A stretch of 64,000 bases of DNA. It comes from SSC4 sp964443225. GTDB lineage: Bacteria > Chloroflexota > Anaerolineae > SSC4 > Amarolineaceae. Of this stretch, positions 44,028 through 52,258 are shown piece after piece. The translations under genes were made by a program, and so were the position numbers. Within the stretch, counting starts at the first letter, position 1. Every line of letters starts with the position of its first letter. The stretch is taken from positions 1 to 64,000 of the forward strand of contig CAYUCC010000007.1 in the NCBI GenBank assembly GCA_964443225.1. Reading direction: 5' to 3'. Below the pieces are notes generated by a model. It worked only from the letters and a program-made list of their open reading frames with translations, searched no databases and was not told the origin of the DNA.

Positions 44028-46022
44028 GTGAAACGTACCATTTTTGCTCTGCTCCTGATCATGGTGCTGGTGCTCAGCGGTTGCAACCAGCCCAAGGACA
44101 CACCAACACCCGAAGGTGCAGTCGTCGGTGACGGCGGTCTGCCTGCTTCGGCCCAGGCCATCGCCGCCGAACGCGGCCTGACACCAGAGGATGTGACGGC
44201 TGCACTCAAGACCTATGTGCCGACCGGTAAATACGACGACTACGTCATGTTCGCGTCGGGCGGTCACGGTGGTCAGATTCTGGTCATTGGCCTGCCGTCG
44301 ATGCGCCTGCTCAAGGTCATCGCCGTCTTCACACCCGAGTCCTGGCAGGGTTTCGGCTTTGGTTCCAACGAGTCCAAAGAAGTGCTGGCCGGTGGTGAGG
44401 TTGCCGGTCGCCCCATCCTGTGGGCCGATACGCACCATCCGGCGCTCAGCGAAACCGGCGGTGACTATGACGGCCAGTTCGTCTTCATCAACGACAAGGC
44501 CAACGCCCGCGTCGCCGTGGTCGACCTGCGCGACTTCGAGACCAAACAGCTCGTCAAGAACCCCAATGCGATCAACGACCACGGTGGCAGCTTCGTTACC
44601 CCCAACACCGAGTACATCGTCGAAGGCCCGCAGTATGCCGCACCGATCGGCTTCGGGTATGCCTCGATTGACGAGTACAACGAGAAGTATCGCGGCCTGA
44701 TCACCTTCTGGAAGTTCGACCGCGAAAAGGGACGCATCATCCCTGAGGAGTCGTTCCAGATCGAACTGCCGCCCTACTGGCAGGACCTGTGCGATTCTGG
44801 CAAGCTGGAGAGCGAAGGCTGGGTCTTCTGTAACTCCTTCAACACTGAGCTCGCTACCGGTGCTGGCCCCGATGGCTCGGGTCCCCAGTTCGAAGCAGGC
44901 ACGGCCCAGAACGACATGGACTACCTGCACATCATGAACTGGAAGAAGGCCGAAGAAGTCTACAAGGCCGGCAAGGCGGAAGAGATCAACGGCATCGACG
45001 TCATCTCCATGGAGACAGCCATTGCCGAAGGGCTGCTCTACTTTGCCCCCGAACCCAAGAGCCCGCACGGTGTCGACATTGCCCCCAAGGGTGACTACAT
45101 CGTCATCGGTGGTAAACTCGACCCGCACGTGAGCATCTACAGTTTCAAGAAGATCCAGGATGCGATTGCCAAGGGCACCAGCGACAAGGATGCCTACGGT
45201 GTACCGATCCTCGCCTTCGCCGACGTTCTGGAAGCACAGGTCGAATTGGGCCTGGGGCCGCTGCACACCGTGTTCGACAACCAGGGCTACGCCTACACCA
45301 GCCTCTTCCTGGACAGCGCCGTGGCGCGCTGGAGCCTGGGCCCGCCGTACCGTGATGACGGCTGGAAGCTGGAAGGCAAGCTGCCCGTTCACTACAACAT
45401 CGGCCACATCGCCGCCGCCGAAGGTGACACCATCGACCCCGACGGCATGTACGTCGTGGCGCTCAACAAATGGTCGGTCGATCGTTTCTTCAACGTCGGA
45501 CCGCTGCTGCCGCAGAACTTCCAGCTGGTGGACATCAGCCAGCCGGGTGACAAGATGCAGCTGCTGTACGACATGCCCATCGGCGTGGCCGAGCCGCACT
45601 ACGCCCAAATCATCAAGGCCGACAAGCTGAATGCCTGGGAAGTCTATCCTGAAGTCGGCTTCAACACCCTGACCATGTCCCTGGACCCAAATGCTGTTGA
45701 ACCGGGCCAGGAGCGGGTTGTACGCAACGGCAACGAAGTCGAAATCTGGATGACCGTTGTGCGCAGCCACTACACACCGGACCGCATCGAGCTCAAGAAG
45801 GGTGACAAGGTCACCTGGCACCTGACCAACGTCGAGCGGGCGCGCGACGCAACGCACGGCTTTGCCCTCTCGGGTTACAACATCAACCTGAGCCTGGAGC
45901 CTGGTGAGTCGACCACGATCGAATTCGAGGCCGATCTGCCCGGCACGTTCACCTACTACTGCACCGAGTTCTGCTCGGCGCTGCACCTGGAGATGATCGG
46001 TTATATGCTGATCGAGCCCTAA
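44028..46022 (+). CDS. nosZ: Nitrous-oxide reductase, clade II
   Basis: 664 residues from GTG 44028 with GGAGGA upstream. The N-terminus is a Sec-type signal with a lipobox (VLVLSGC), not a twin-arginine signal, so this is a clade II enzyme, possibly lipid-anchored. The seven-bladed propeller carries typical CuZ-region stretches: DTHHPALSETGGDYDG, SPHGVDIAPKGDYIVIGG, LGPLHTVFDNQGYAYTS and VAEPHYAQIIKADK. The cupredoxin domain ends with the CuA motif CTEFCSALHLEM (Cys645, Cys649, His653, Met656). It reduces N2O to N2 outside the cytoplasmic membrane. Confidence 0.97.
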   Translation: MKRTIFALLLIMVLVLSGCNQPKDTPTPEGAVVGDGGLPASAQAIAAERGLTPEDVTAALKTYVPTGKYDDYVMFASGGHGGQILVIGLPSMRLLKVIAVFTPESWQGFGFGSNESKEVLAGGEVAGRPILWADTHHPALSETGGDYDGQFVFINDKANARVAVVDLRDFETKQLVKNPNAINDHGGSFVTPNTEYIVEGPQYAAPIGFGYASIDEYNEKYRGLITFWKFDREKGRIIPEESFQIELPPYWQDLCDSGKLESEGWVFCNSFNTELATGAGPDGSGPQFEAGTAQNDMDYLHIMNWKKAEEVYKAGKAEEINGIDVISMETAIAEGLLYFAPEPKSPHGVDIAPKGDYIVIGGKLDPHVSIYSFKKIQDAIAKGTSDKDAYGVPILAFADVLEAQVELGLGPLHTVFDNQGYAYTSLFLDSAVARWSLGPPYRDDGWKLEGKLPVHYNIGHIAAAEGDTIDPDGMYVVALNKWSVDRFFNVGPLLPQNFQLVDISQPGDKMQLLYDMPIGVAEPHYAQIIKADKLNAWEVYPEVGFNTLTMSLDPNAVEPGQERVVRNGNEVEIWMTVVRSHYTPDRIELKKGDKVTWHLTNVERARDATHGFALSGYNINLSLEPGESTTIEFEADLPGTFTYYCTEFCSALHLEMIGYMLIEP

Positions 46023-46043
46023 GCGGCTTATCGTCCGCCCATT

Positions 46044-46125
46044 CTTGCCTGCGGCCGGCCTGGCCGCAGGCAAGCGCCGATGAATTCAGGGGCTGGCTGG
46101 CGTCGATCGCCCGCCGGCCCCTGAA
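46044..46125 (+). terminator. Two hairpins after nosZ
   Basis: Hairpin 1 is a perfect 13-bp stem (46044-46056 with 46062-46074). Hairpin 2 (about 46087-46123) pairs CAGGGGC with GCCCCTG plus inner GGC and GGCG pairs. Neither has a T run. They probably attenuate transcription or protect the nosZ mRNA, giving more NosZ than accessory proteins. Confidence 0.6.
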
Positions 46126-46170
46126 CCCGCATGACGCCGGGCGGCATTGACGTGTGAGAGGATGACAAAG

Positions 46171-46845
46171 ATGACAACTCAAACAACACCGACGAAGACG
46201 TCCCCCGCTGCTGACCCAAACACGTACGTGTTACCGACGCTGCTGTTCATGGTAGCAGCATTACTTCTGGTCGTATCGATATTTCTACCATACTGGTCGA
46301 TGACACTCCACGCACCGCAGTACCCGAAGGGTCTCACGATCGACCTGTACGTGAATCAGGTAGAAGGTGACGCTAAAGAAATCGATGGTCTGAACCACTA
46401 CATTGGCATGCCTAAGATGGAAGAGGCCGCCGCCTTCGAACGCTCCTTTGCTGTGATTGCCGTTACGGCCCTGGCCTTCCTGCTGGTGGCAGCCGTCTTT
46501 GTACGCAACTGGTGGGCGGCTTTGTTAGCCTTACCCGTGATTGGGTATCCACTCATCTTTTTGGCCGATCTATTCTATTGGTTGTATACTTTCGGGCACA
46601 ATCTCGATCCGAAGGCCCCCCTGTCGAGCAGCATCAAGCCGTTCACACCGGCCGTCCTGGGGACGGGTATGGTTGGCCAGTTCGAAACGACGGCCTCGCT
46701 CGAAATCGGCTGGTGGTTGGCGGCCGCGGCGTCGCTGGTATTGATTGTCGGTCTCTACTTCCACCGGCGGGCGTACAAGCCGCTGCGCGACGCAGAAAAG
46801 GCACAAAAACAGGCTGCATTGGCTGCGCAGGCAGCACACAGCTAA
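46171..46845 (+). CDS. nosB: NosB-like membrane protein of clade II nos clusters
   Basis: 224 residues from ATG 46171 (GAGAGG 9 bases upstream; ATG 46162 is too close to that site). Four hydrophobic segments: about 20-42, 88-107, 112-135 and 185-207. Between the first and second is a loop with LPYWSMTLHAPQYPKGL and NHYIGMPKMEE. A membrane protein with this layout directly downstream of nosZ is the NosB of clade II operons such as that of Wolinella. Its role is not settled; it is needed for N2O respiration in Wolinella. The C-terminus is a short Ala/Gln-rich helix. Confidence 0.78.
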   Translation: MTTQTTPTKTSPAADPNTYVLPTLLFMVAALLLVVSIFLPYWSMTLHAPQYPKGLTIDLYVNQVEGDAKEIDGLNHYIGMPKMEEAAAFERSFAVIAVTALAFLLVAAVFVRNWWAALLALPVIGYPLIFLADLFYWLYTFGHNLDPKAPLSSSIKPFTPAVLGTGMVGQFETTASLEIGWWLAAAASLVLIVGLYFHRRAYKPLRDAEKAQKQAALAAQAAHS

Positions 46846-46861
46846 TCCGATCGTGTGATCT

Positions 46862-48265
46862 ATGACTTTACTGCTGGTGGCGCTGTTCACACTCTTTTTC
46901 AACGGGCCGATCATCGTTTCCCCCGATGGACCGCTGAACACAATAACGGATGCCCTGGCCCAGGCTGAACCGGGCGACACCATCGAGGTGCAGGGCGGCG
47001 TGTACAACGAGCACATCGTGATCGACAAACCGGTCACGCTCGTGGGCATCGACCGCCCTGTCATCGACGGGGGTGGCACTGGCATCGTTATCGATATTGC
47101 CGCCCCCGATGTGACGCTGCGCGGCTTCACCGTGCGCAACAGCGGCAAAATCCTCGAAAAAGAGGACGGTGGTATCGAGACCCGCGGCGAACGCACCCTG
47201 ATCGAAGACAATATTCTGGAACAGGTGCTGTTCGGCATCTACCTCAACCAGGCACCCAACAGCACGATCCGCAACAACCAGGTCAGCGGCTACACAGACC
47301 TGGCGCCGGCATTGCGCGGCGACCTGATCCGCTTCTGGTACAGCCACGACAGCACCATGGAAGGCAACACCGTGGAGGGTGGGCGTGACGCTGTCATCTG
47401 GTTTTCCGAGGGCGCCCAGATCCGCAACAACGTCATTCGTAACGGCCGCTACGGGTTGCACTTCATGTTCGACGACGACAATGTACTCGAAGGCAACTAC
47501 CTGGAAGGCAATTCGGTCGGCGCCTACCTCATGAACAGCAAGAATCTCAAGGTGTTGGGCAACACCTTTGCCTACAACCGTGGTCCCAGTGGGTATGGCC
47601 TCGGCCTGAAGGATATGGACGGCATCCAGGCAGAAAACAACCGTTTCGTCGGTAACCGCGTGGCGGTCTACCTGGACAACCCACCCGCTGCCAGCGGCGT
47701 GCGTGATCATTTCTATCGTAACCTCTTTGCCCACAACGACATCGGTATCCTGTTCCTACCCCTGGTGAGAAACACCGAATTCTGGGATAATACGTTCTGG
47801 GAAAATTCCGAACAGGTCGCCATTCAGGGGGGCGGTGAGCTCAAAGGTAATCAGTGGGAAGTCAATGGGCGCGGTAACTACTGGAGCGACTACGCCGGAT
47901 TCGATGCCGATGGGGATGGCGTGGGTGACCTGCCGTACGAATCGGTCAGTCTGTTCGAGAACCTGATGGACCGCTACCCGGCGCTGCGTCTGTTTCAGCT
48001 GAGCCCGGCCTCCGATGCCATCGACCTGGCGGCGCGTGCCTTCCCCATCACCAAACCGCGCGCCAAAATGACCGATCTCCATCCGTTGATGGCACCGCAG
48101 GCGCTGCCGCCGGGGCCGGGTGTGCCACAACCGGAACGCCTGCCGGCGTTATTGGCCGCCCTGGCCCTGCTGGCGATTGCTGTTTTTGTCCTGGCCTTTG
48201 GCCAGCTGCGCTGGCGGCGTGCGCCCGCTGACGCGCCAACCACCAAACGACAGGTATGGGCATGA
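46862..48265 (+). CDS. nosD: NosD, copper-site maturation protein
   Basis: 467 residues. A short N-terminal hydrophobic segment (about 1-16) is followed by a parallel beta-helix of CASH/NosD repeats: GDTIEVQGGVYNEHIVIDKP, IDGGGTGIVIDI, NSTIRNNQVSGY, GLHFMFDDDNVLEGN, GNTFAYNRGPSGYGL and GNYWSDYAGFDADGDGVGD. A C-terminal membrane anchor (about 425-447) precedes a basic tail. NosD works with the NosF-NosY ABC complex in assembling the CuZ centre of NosZ. It overlaps nosF by 10 bases. Confidence 0.93.
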   Translation: MTLLLVALFTLFFNGPIIVSPDGPLNTITDALAQAEPGDTIEVQGGVYNEHIVIDKPVTLVGIDRPVIDGGGTGIVIDIAAPDVTLRGFTVRNSGKILEKEDGGIETRGERTLIEDNILEQVLFGIYLNQAPNSTIRNNQVSGYTDLAPALRGDLIRFWYSHDSTMEGNTVEGGRDAVIWFSEGAQIRNNVIRNGRYGLHFMFDDDNVLEGNYLEGNSVGAYLMNSKNLKVLGNTFAYNRGPSGYGLGLKDMDGIQAENNRFVGNRVAVYLDNPPAASGVRDHFYRNLFAHNDIGILFLPLVRNTEFWDNTFWENSEQVAIQGGGELKGNQWEVNGRGNYWSDYAGFDADGDGVGDLPYESVSLFENLMDRYPALRLFQLSPASDAIDLAARAFPITKPRAKMTDLHPLMAPQALPPGPGVPQPERLPALLAALALLAIAVFVLAFGQLRWRRAPADAPTTKRQVWA

Positions 48266-49137
48266 ATACACAAACGCACGCCGCCGTCATCACCGTGGAC
48301 CACCTGGTCAAACGCTTTGGGCGTTTTGCGGCGGTGAACGATCTGAGTTTCGCCGTCGAACCGGGGGCCGCCGTCGCCCTGTGGGGTGCCAACGGCGCCG
48401 GCAAGACGACGGTCATCAAATGTATGTTGGGCCTGCTGGGTTACCAGGGTCGTATCGTGGTCAACGGCTACGATGCGCGGCGCCAGGGTAAAGCGGCGCG
48501 GCGCAGCCTGGGTTACGTGCCGCAAGAGCTGGCTTTTCACGGTGACATGCGCACCCTCGAGACGGCCCGTTTCTACGCACGGCTCAAAGACGTGGGGCAC
48601 GCCCGCGTCGACGAGGTCCTGACGCAGGTAGGCCTCGCCGAGCATACCGCCAAACCGGTGGCCGCGCTGTCGGGGGGTATGAAACAGCGGCTGGCCCTGG
48701 GCCTGGCGCTGCTGGCCGATCCCCCCTTGCTGATCCTGGACGAGCCGACGTCGAACCTGGACGCGGTGGCACGCGACCAGTTCCTGCAGCTGCTGCGCAC
48801 GATCAAACTGGCGGGCAAGACGATCCTGTTCACTTCGCATCACCTGGGTGAGGTGGAAGTGTTGGGGGACCACGTTTTGCTGTTGGAGCGTGGCCAACTG
48901 GTCGTCGAGGTGCCGGCCCACGAGCTGGCCACCCGCGCCGGTTTGAAGAGCCGGATCAAACTGTTCGTGGCCGAGGATGATGTGGACGCCGCCGTGGGAA
49001 TCCTCGTTCATGCGGGCTATACGGCCAGTCGCAACGGCACCGGCCTCTACGTCGAGGTCGAGCCGGGGCAGAAGGCATCACCCATCCGCAGCCTGGCCGA
49101 GGCCGACATCATCGTCCGCGATTTTGAGGTGATCTGA
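48256..49137 (+). CDS. nosF: NosF, ABC transporter ATPase
   Basis: 293 residues; ATG 48256, with a second ATG at 48262. One ABC domain: Walker A WGANGAGKTT, signature LSGGMKQRL, Walker B LLILDEPTSNLD and the switch His in LFTSHHLGE. The C-terminal 80 residues are a regulatory-type extension. It powers the NosFY complex, which acts on NosD for CuZ biogenesis. It is translationally coupled to nosD and nosY by overlaps. Confidence 0.92.
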   Translation: MGMNTQTHAAVITVDHLVKRFGRFAAVNDLSFAVEPGAAVALWGANGAGKTTVIKCMLGLLGYQGRIVVNGYDARRQGKAARRSLGYVPQELAFHGDMRTLETARFYARLKDVGHARVDEVLTQVGLAEHTAKPVAALSGGMKQRLALGLALLADPPLLILDEPTSNLDAVARDQFLQLLRTIKLAGKTILFTSHHLGEVEVLGDHVLLLERGQLVVEVPAHELATRAGLKSRIKLFVAEDDVDAAVGILVHAGYTASRNGTGLYVEVEPGQKASPIRSLAEADIIVRDFEVI

Positions 49138-49964
49138 TGAACATGAAAGCGGTGACCACGTTGATGCAGAAGGAGCTGCGGGACTCTATGCGCAACCGCT
49201 GGTTCATTTTGTACACGATCGCCTTCACCGTGCTGGCGCTGGGGTTGTCGTTCATGGCTCTGTCGGGTGCCGGCATTGTTGGTTTTGCCGGTTTTGGGCG
49301 TACCGCCGCCAGCCTGGTCAACCTGGTGCTGTTGGTCGTGCCGCTCATGGCCCTCACCGTCGGCGCACAGAGCCTGGCTGGCGAACAGGAACGTGGGACG
49401 ATGGGCTACCTCCTGGCGCAGCCGGTCACGCGGCTTGAGGTGTTCGTGGGCAAGTACCTCGGCCTGGCCCTCGCACTGCTGGCGGCGCTCACCCTGGGGT
49501 TTGGTATTTCGGGGTTGGTGATGGCGGGCAACGGCGCGGCCAATCCCTGGTCGTATATTCAGCTGGTTGGACTGGCCTTTTTGCTGGCACTGACCATGCT
49601 CAGCCTCGGTTTTGTCATTTCGGCGTTTACCCGTAAAGCGGGTGTGGCGATCGGTATTTCGCTGTTTGTGTGGCTGGCCTTCGTTTTCGTCGGTGACCTC
49701 GGTATGATGGGCACGGCGGTTGCGATGCGGCTGACGATCAGTGAGTTGTTCTGGCTGGCCAGTGTCAATCCGCTCCAGGTCTTCAAGATGGCATCCGTGC
49801 TGCTCATCAACGCGACGCTGGACGTCCTGGGTCCAGCTGGTTTTTATGCGCTGCAAACGTACGGCAGCGCGGTGATGGCGCTGTTTCTGGGTATTCTGGC
49901 GGCCTGGGTGATCGTGCCCCTCACACTGGCCTATCTCCGTTTTCACAAACGAGGTGATTTGTGA
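49137..49964 (+). CDS. nosY: NosY, ABC transporter membrane subunit
   Basis: 275 residues with six hydrophobic segments of the ABC-2 type. The N-terminus is the typical cytosolic elbow (TTLMQKELRDSMRNRWFILYT), followed by helices near 22-45, 55-80, 105-130, 140-165, 172-195 and 240-265. The loop AGEQERGTMGYLLAQPVTR is the family coupling region. It partners with NosF. Start and stop codons overlap those of both neighbours. Confidence 0.92.
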   Translation: MNMKAVTTLMQKELRDSMRNRWFILYTIAFTVLALGLSFMALSGAGIVGFAGFGRTAASLVNLVLLVVPLMALTVGAQSLAGEQERGTMGYLLAQPVTRLEVFVGKYLGLALALLAALTLGFGISGLVMAGNGAANPWSYIQLVGLAFLLALTMLSLGFVISAFTRKAGVAIGISLFVWLAFVFVGDLGMMGTAVAMRLTISELFWLASVNPLQVFKMASVLLINATLDVLGPAGFYALQTYGSAVMALFLGILAAWVIVPLTLAYLRFHKRGDL

Positions 49965-50509
49965 TATTCTTAGGGCAGGTTGACACGGTGCGTCACCGAA
50001 CGCGTCGCGCCAATCCACTGCGTTGGGTCGTTGTGGTGTGTATCCTGGCTCTGGTCCTGGCGGGCTGCAGTCGCGGCCAAACCGAGATCAAACCACCAGA
50101 GATTCGTTTCGGCGAAGACAAATGCGCCGACTGCGACATGATCATCAGCGAGCCGCGGTTTGCGGCGGCAGCCATGCATGACGTGGGCGGTGGCACGTAC
50201 GAAAGCCTGTTGTTCGACGACATTGGCGACTTGCTGCGCTACATGAAGGAGAACCCCGACCTGAAGTACGTGGCCAGTTATGTACACGACTACGACACCG
50301 AAGCCTGGGTCGACGCGAGTAAAGCCATATACGTGCAGAGTTCCGAGATTCGCACACCGATGGCGTCAGGGTTGGCGGCCAGCGATACCCAAACCAAGGC
50401 GGAAGCGCTGGCCACCCAGTTCAACGGCACCGTCATGGACTGGACGACCCTACAGGAACGGGCGCCGGCGCCAATGCCCGGCATGCATCAGGGCCAGATG
50501 AACAAGTAG
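49961..50509 (+). CDS. nosL: NosL-like copper-binding lipoprotein
   Basis: 182 residues from GTG 49961, overlapping the nosY stop. A basic N-terminus and hydrophobic stretch end in a lipobox (LALVLAGC). The conserved copper-binding segment CADCDMIISEPRFAAA is followed by the NosL fold with YESLLFDDIGDLLRYMKE, DTEAWVDASKAIYV and TPMASGLAASDTQ. The tail is Met/His-containing (MPGMHQGQM). NosL is a Cu(I) metallochaperone for NosZ. Confidence 0.9.
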   Translation: MIFLGQVDTVRHRTRRANPLRWVVVVCILALVLAGCSRGQTEIKPPEIRFGEDKCADCDMIISEPRFAAAAMHDVGGGTYESLLFDDIGDLLRYMKENPDLKYVASYVHDYDTEAWVDASKAIYVQSSEIRTPMASGLAASDTQTKAEALATQFNGTVMDWTTLQERAPAPMPGMHQGQMNK

Positions 50510-50597
50510 ACCGTCTATTTGTATTCTGCGGCCCACCAGAGACCGGTCGGTCATGGAAGACCGAACCGCGAACTGCATCGATCAAGGAGGATAGTCA

Positions 50598-51020
50598 ATG
50601 CGTAGAGTGTGGATTCTTAGTGCCTTGTTGATCGCCGTGATCGTTCTGGCGGCCTGCGGTGGGGGCGCAGCAACAACTGCCCCGCAGCCGACCACGGCAC
50701 CAGAACCAACCGCCGTGCCCGAAGAGCCCAAGATGGTGGGCGATGCGGCCGCCGGAGAGACGTCCTATGCAACGTACTGCGTGGCCTGCCATGGGCCTGG
50801 GGCCACCGGCGTGCAGGGCCTGGGCAAGACGTGGGTCGGTTCGGAGTTCATCAATAGCATGACCGACGACGAGCTGGTGGCCTTCGTCAAGGTGGGCCGC
50901 CCGGCCACCGATCCGGCCAACACCACCGGTGTCGACATGCCGCCCAAGGGTGGCAACCCGGCCCTGACCGACCAGCAGCTGTACGATCTGGTCGCGTACA
51001 TGCGCGTGCTCAATCAGTAA
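50598..51020 (+). CDS. Class I cytochrome c lipoprotein
   Basis: 140 residues; AAGGAGG upstream of ATG 50598. The signal ends in a lipobox (IVLAAC, Cys20), followed by a Thr/Pro linker. One heme is bound at CVACH (Cys61, Cys64, His65), with the likely axial Met in DMPPKGGNP. The C-terminal helix LTDQQLYDLVAYMRVLN is typical of small c-type cytochromes. As last gene of the nos operon and anchored outside the membrane, it is a probable electron donor to NosZ. Confidence 0.92.
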   Translation: MRRVWILSALLIAVIVLAACGGGAATTAPQPTTAPEPTAVPEEPKMVGDAAAGETSYATYCVACHGPGATGVQGLGKTWVGSEFINSMTDDELVAFVKVGRPATDPANTTGVDMPPKGGNPALTDQQLYDLVAYMRVLNQ

Positions 51021-51054
51021 TCGACAGCTCGTTGTGTGATCGTTGTATATGACG

Positions 51055-51100
51055 CAGCGCCCTGCGGCAGGAAGGTTCTGTCGTAGGGCGCTGTTTGATT
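51055..51100 (+). terminator. Terminator of the nos operon
   Basis: A 16-bp stem (51055-51070 with 51078-51093, two G-U pairs), a 7-base loop, then TTTGATTTT, 35 bases after the cytochrome stop. It runs straight into the 7-base repeat tract. Confidence 0.85.
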
Positions 51101-51180
51101 TTGGATTTTGGATTTTGGATTTTGGATTGGCGTAGTTTCGATTTTGGATTGATGCTGTTTGATTTTGGATTTTGGATTGA
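51096..51180. repeat. (GATTTTG)n heptanucleotide repeat tract
   Basis: Four head-to-tail copies of GATTTTG followed by interrupted copies up to about 51180. The complementary sequence (CCAAAATC type) occurs at 53428-53512, 56798-56838 and 63917-63943. Confidence 0.85.
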
Positions 51181-51187
51181 TGCGCAG

Positions 51188-52258
51188 TTATATGCTGGCG
51201 TCGTAGGATTCTGGGATGGGCGCGGGGGGCGCGTCGGTGCGGGTTGGTTGGGGCAGGAAGGTTTCTGCTGCCGACGGCGTGGTTACGGCTGTTTTGGTGG
51301 TCGCCCAGCCGCCCTTGTAGACTGTCACTTCCGCATTGGCGGCATTCTGTACCATCGCGGCGACCAAAGGGCGATCGACGACGGCCAGCAGTGCGCTGTG
51401 ATTGTCCGCAAGCTCGTTCAGCACGCGAAAGACTTCACCGCGTACATCGCCTTGCCGCGGAATCGTTGTGTTCGATGCCAGTACCGCCGAGGTGGGTGGC
51501 AGGATCTCGGGCACCTCGGTAATGCGTGCTTTGCCGGTCTCGTCCTTGGCAATGGTAACAGCAATCAGGACCTGGGGCGGATTTTGTTTATACCAGTCGA
51601 TCAGCTGCGCACACATCGGCTGTAGCTGCGCGGCATCGGCCAGAGTCAATACGATAGTATGATACTCTTTACCGGCCCAGGCATCAGCGCCGAGCTCGTG
51701 TGCAACCTGGGCGGTTGTTTTGGCGCGCAGCGCCGTACGCTGCATGCGGTCGATGAAGCGCGCACGCAGGCGTGCGTCCCACGCATAGATCACGACCGTG
51801 CCGGCGAGGATGTCGTGCAAGCCCTGCCGCTGATTGTCCAGCAGCACCCACAAAAAACCAAGACCCAGCGTTAATAAACAGACGAAGTAACCAAACAGGC
51901 GCTTGATGGCCACCCACAAGCTGAGCCGCCGCCCGTCGGACCGCACCACGCGCACACCCATGACGCGCATGCCAGGCGTCTCGCCGGTCAACGTCCAAAA
52001 CAGCACCAGGTAGGTCGGAAAGAACAGCGCCGCAAAGAGAAGCAGTAACAGCGTAGTCAAATTGCAGGTAAGTGTCCACCAGGTCACCGGCGCGCCGTCC
52101 GGGCAGTTCATGGAGCTGATGCCAAACAGGCTCAGCATGGTGATCAGAAACCAACTCATGACCGCCACGGTGGTGGTGGAGATCAGCACATCGATCGCCA
52201 GGCCAATCGCCCGGCTCACGAAACCGGCATACGACCCCTGCAGGCTGCGGTCATTCAT
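51188..52258 (-). CDS. RDD-family membrane protein with C-terminal extension
   Basis: 356 residues. The N-terminal half is an RDD domain with four hydrophobic segments (about 15-45, 62-88, 118-140 and a final LAGTVVIY stretch). It has the family Arg/Asp signature in AGFVSRAIGLAIDVLIS and TGETPGMRVMGVRVVR. The C-terminal 190 residues are soluble and mixed alpha/beta (YHTIVLTLADAAQLQPMC, VLIAVTIAKDETGKARI, LLAVVDRPLVAAMV), which I do not recognise, and end in a Pro-rich tail. Its start overlaps the end of the 22-residue-repeat gene by eight bases. The two are probably co-expressed and may interact at the membrane. Confidence 0.75.
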   Translation of the reverse strand: MNDRSLQGSYAGFVSRAIGLAIDVLISTTTVAVMSWFLITMLSLFGISSMNCPDGAPVTWWTLTCNLTTLLLLLFAALFFPTYLVLFWTLTGETPGMRVMGVRVVRSDGRRLSLWVAIKRLFGYFVCLLTLGLGFLWVLLDNQRQGLHDILAGTVVIYAWDARLRARFIDRMQRTALRAKTTAQVAHELGADAWAGKEYHTIVLTLADAAQLQPMCAQLIDWYKQNPPQVLIAVTIAKDETGKARITEVPEILPPTSAVLASNTTIPRQGDVRGEVFRVLNELADNHSALLAVVDRPLVAAMVQNAANAEVTVYKGGWATTKTAVTTPSAAETFLPQPTRTDAPPAPIPESYDASI

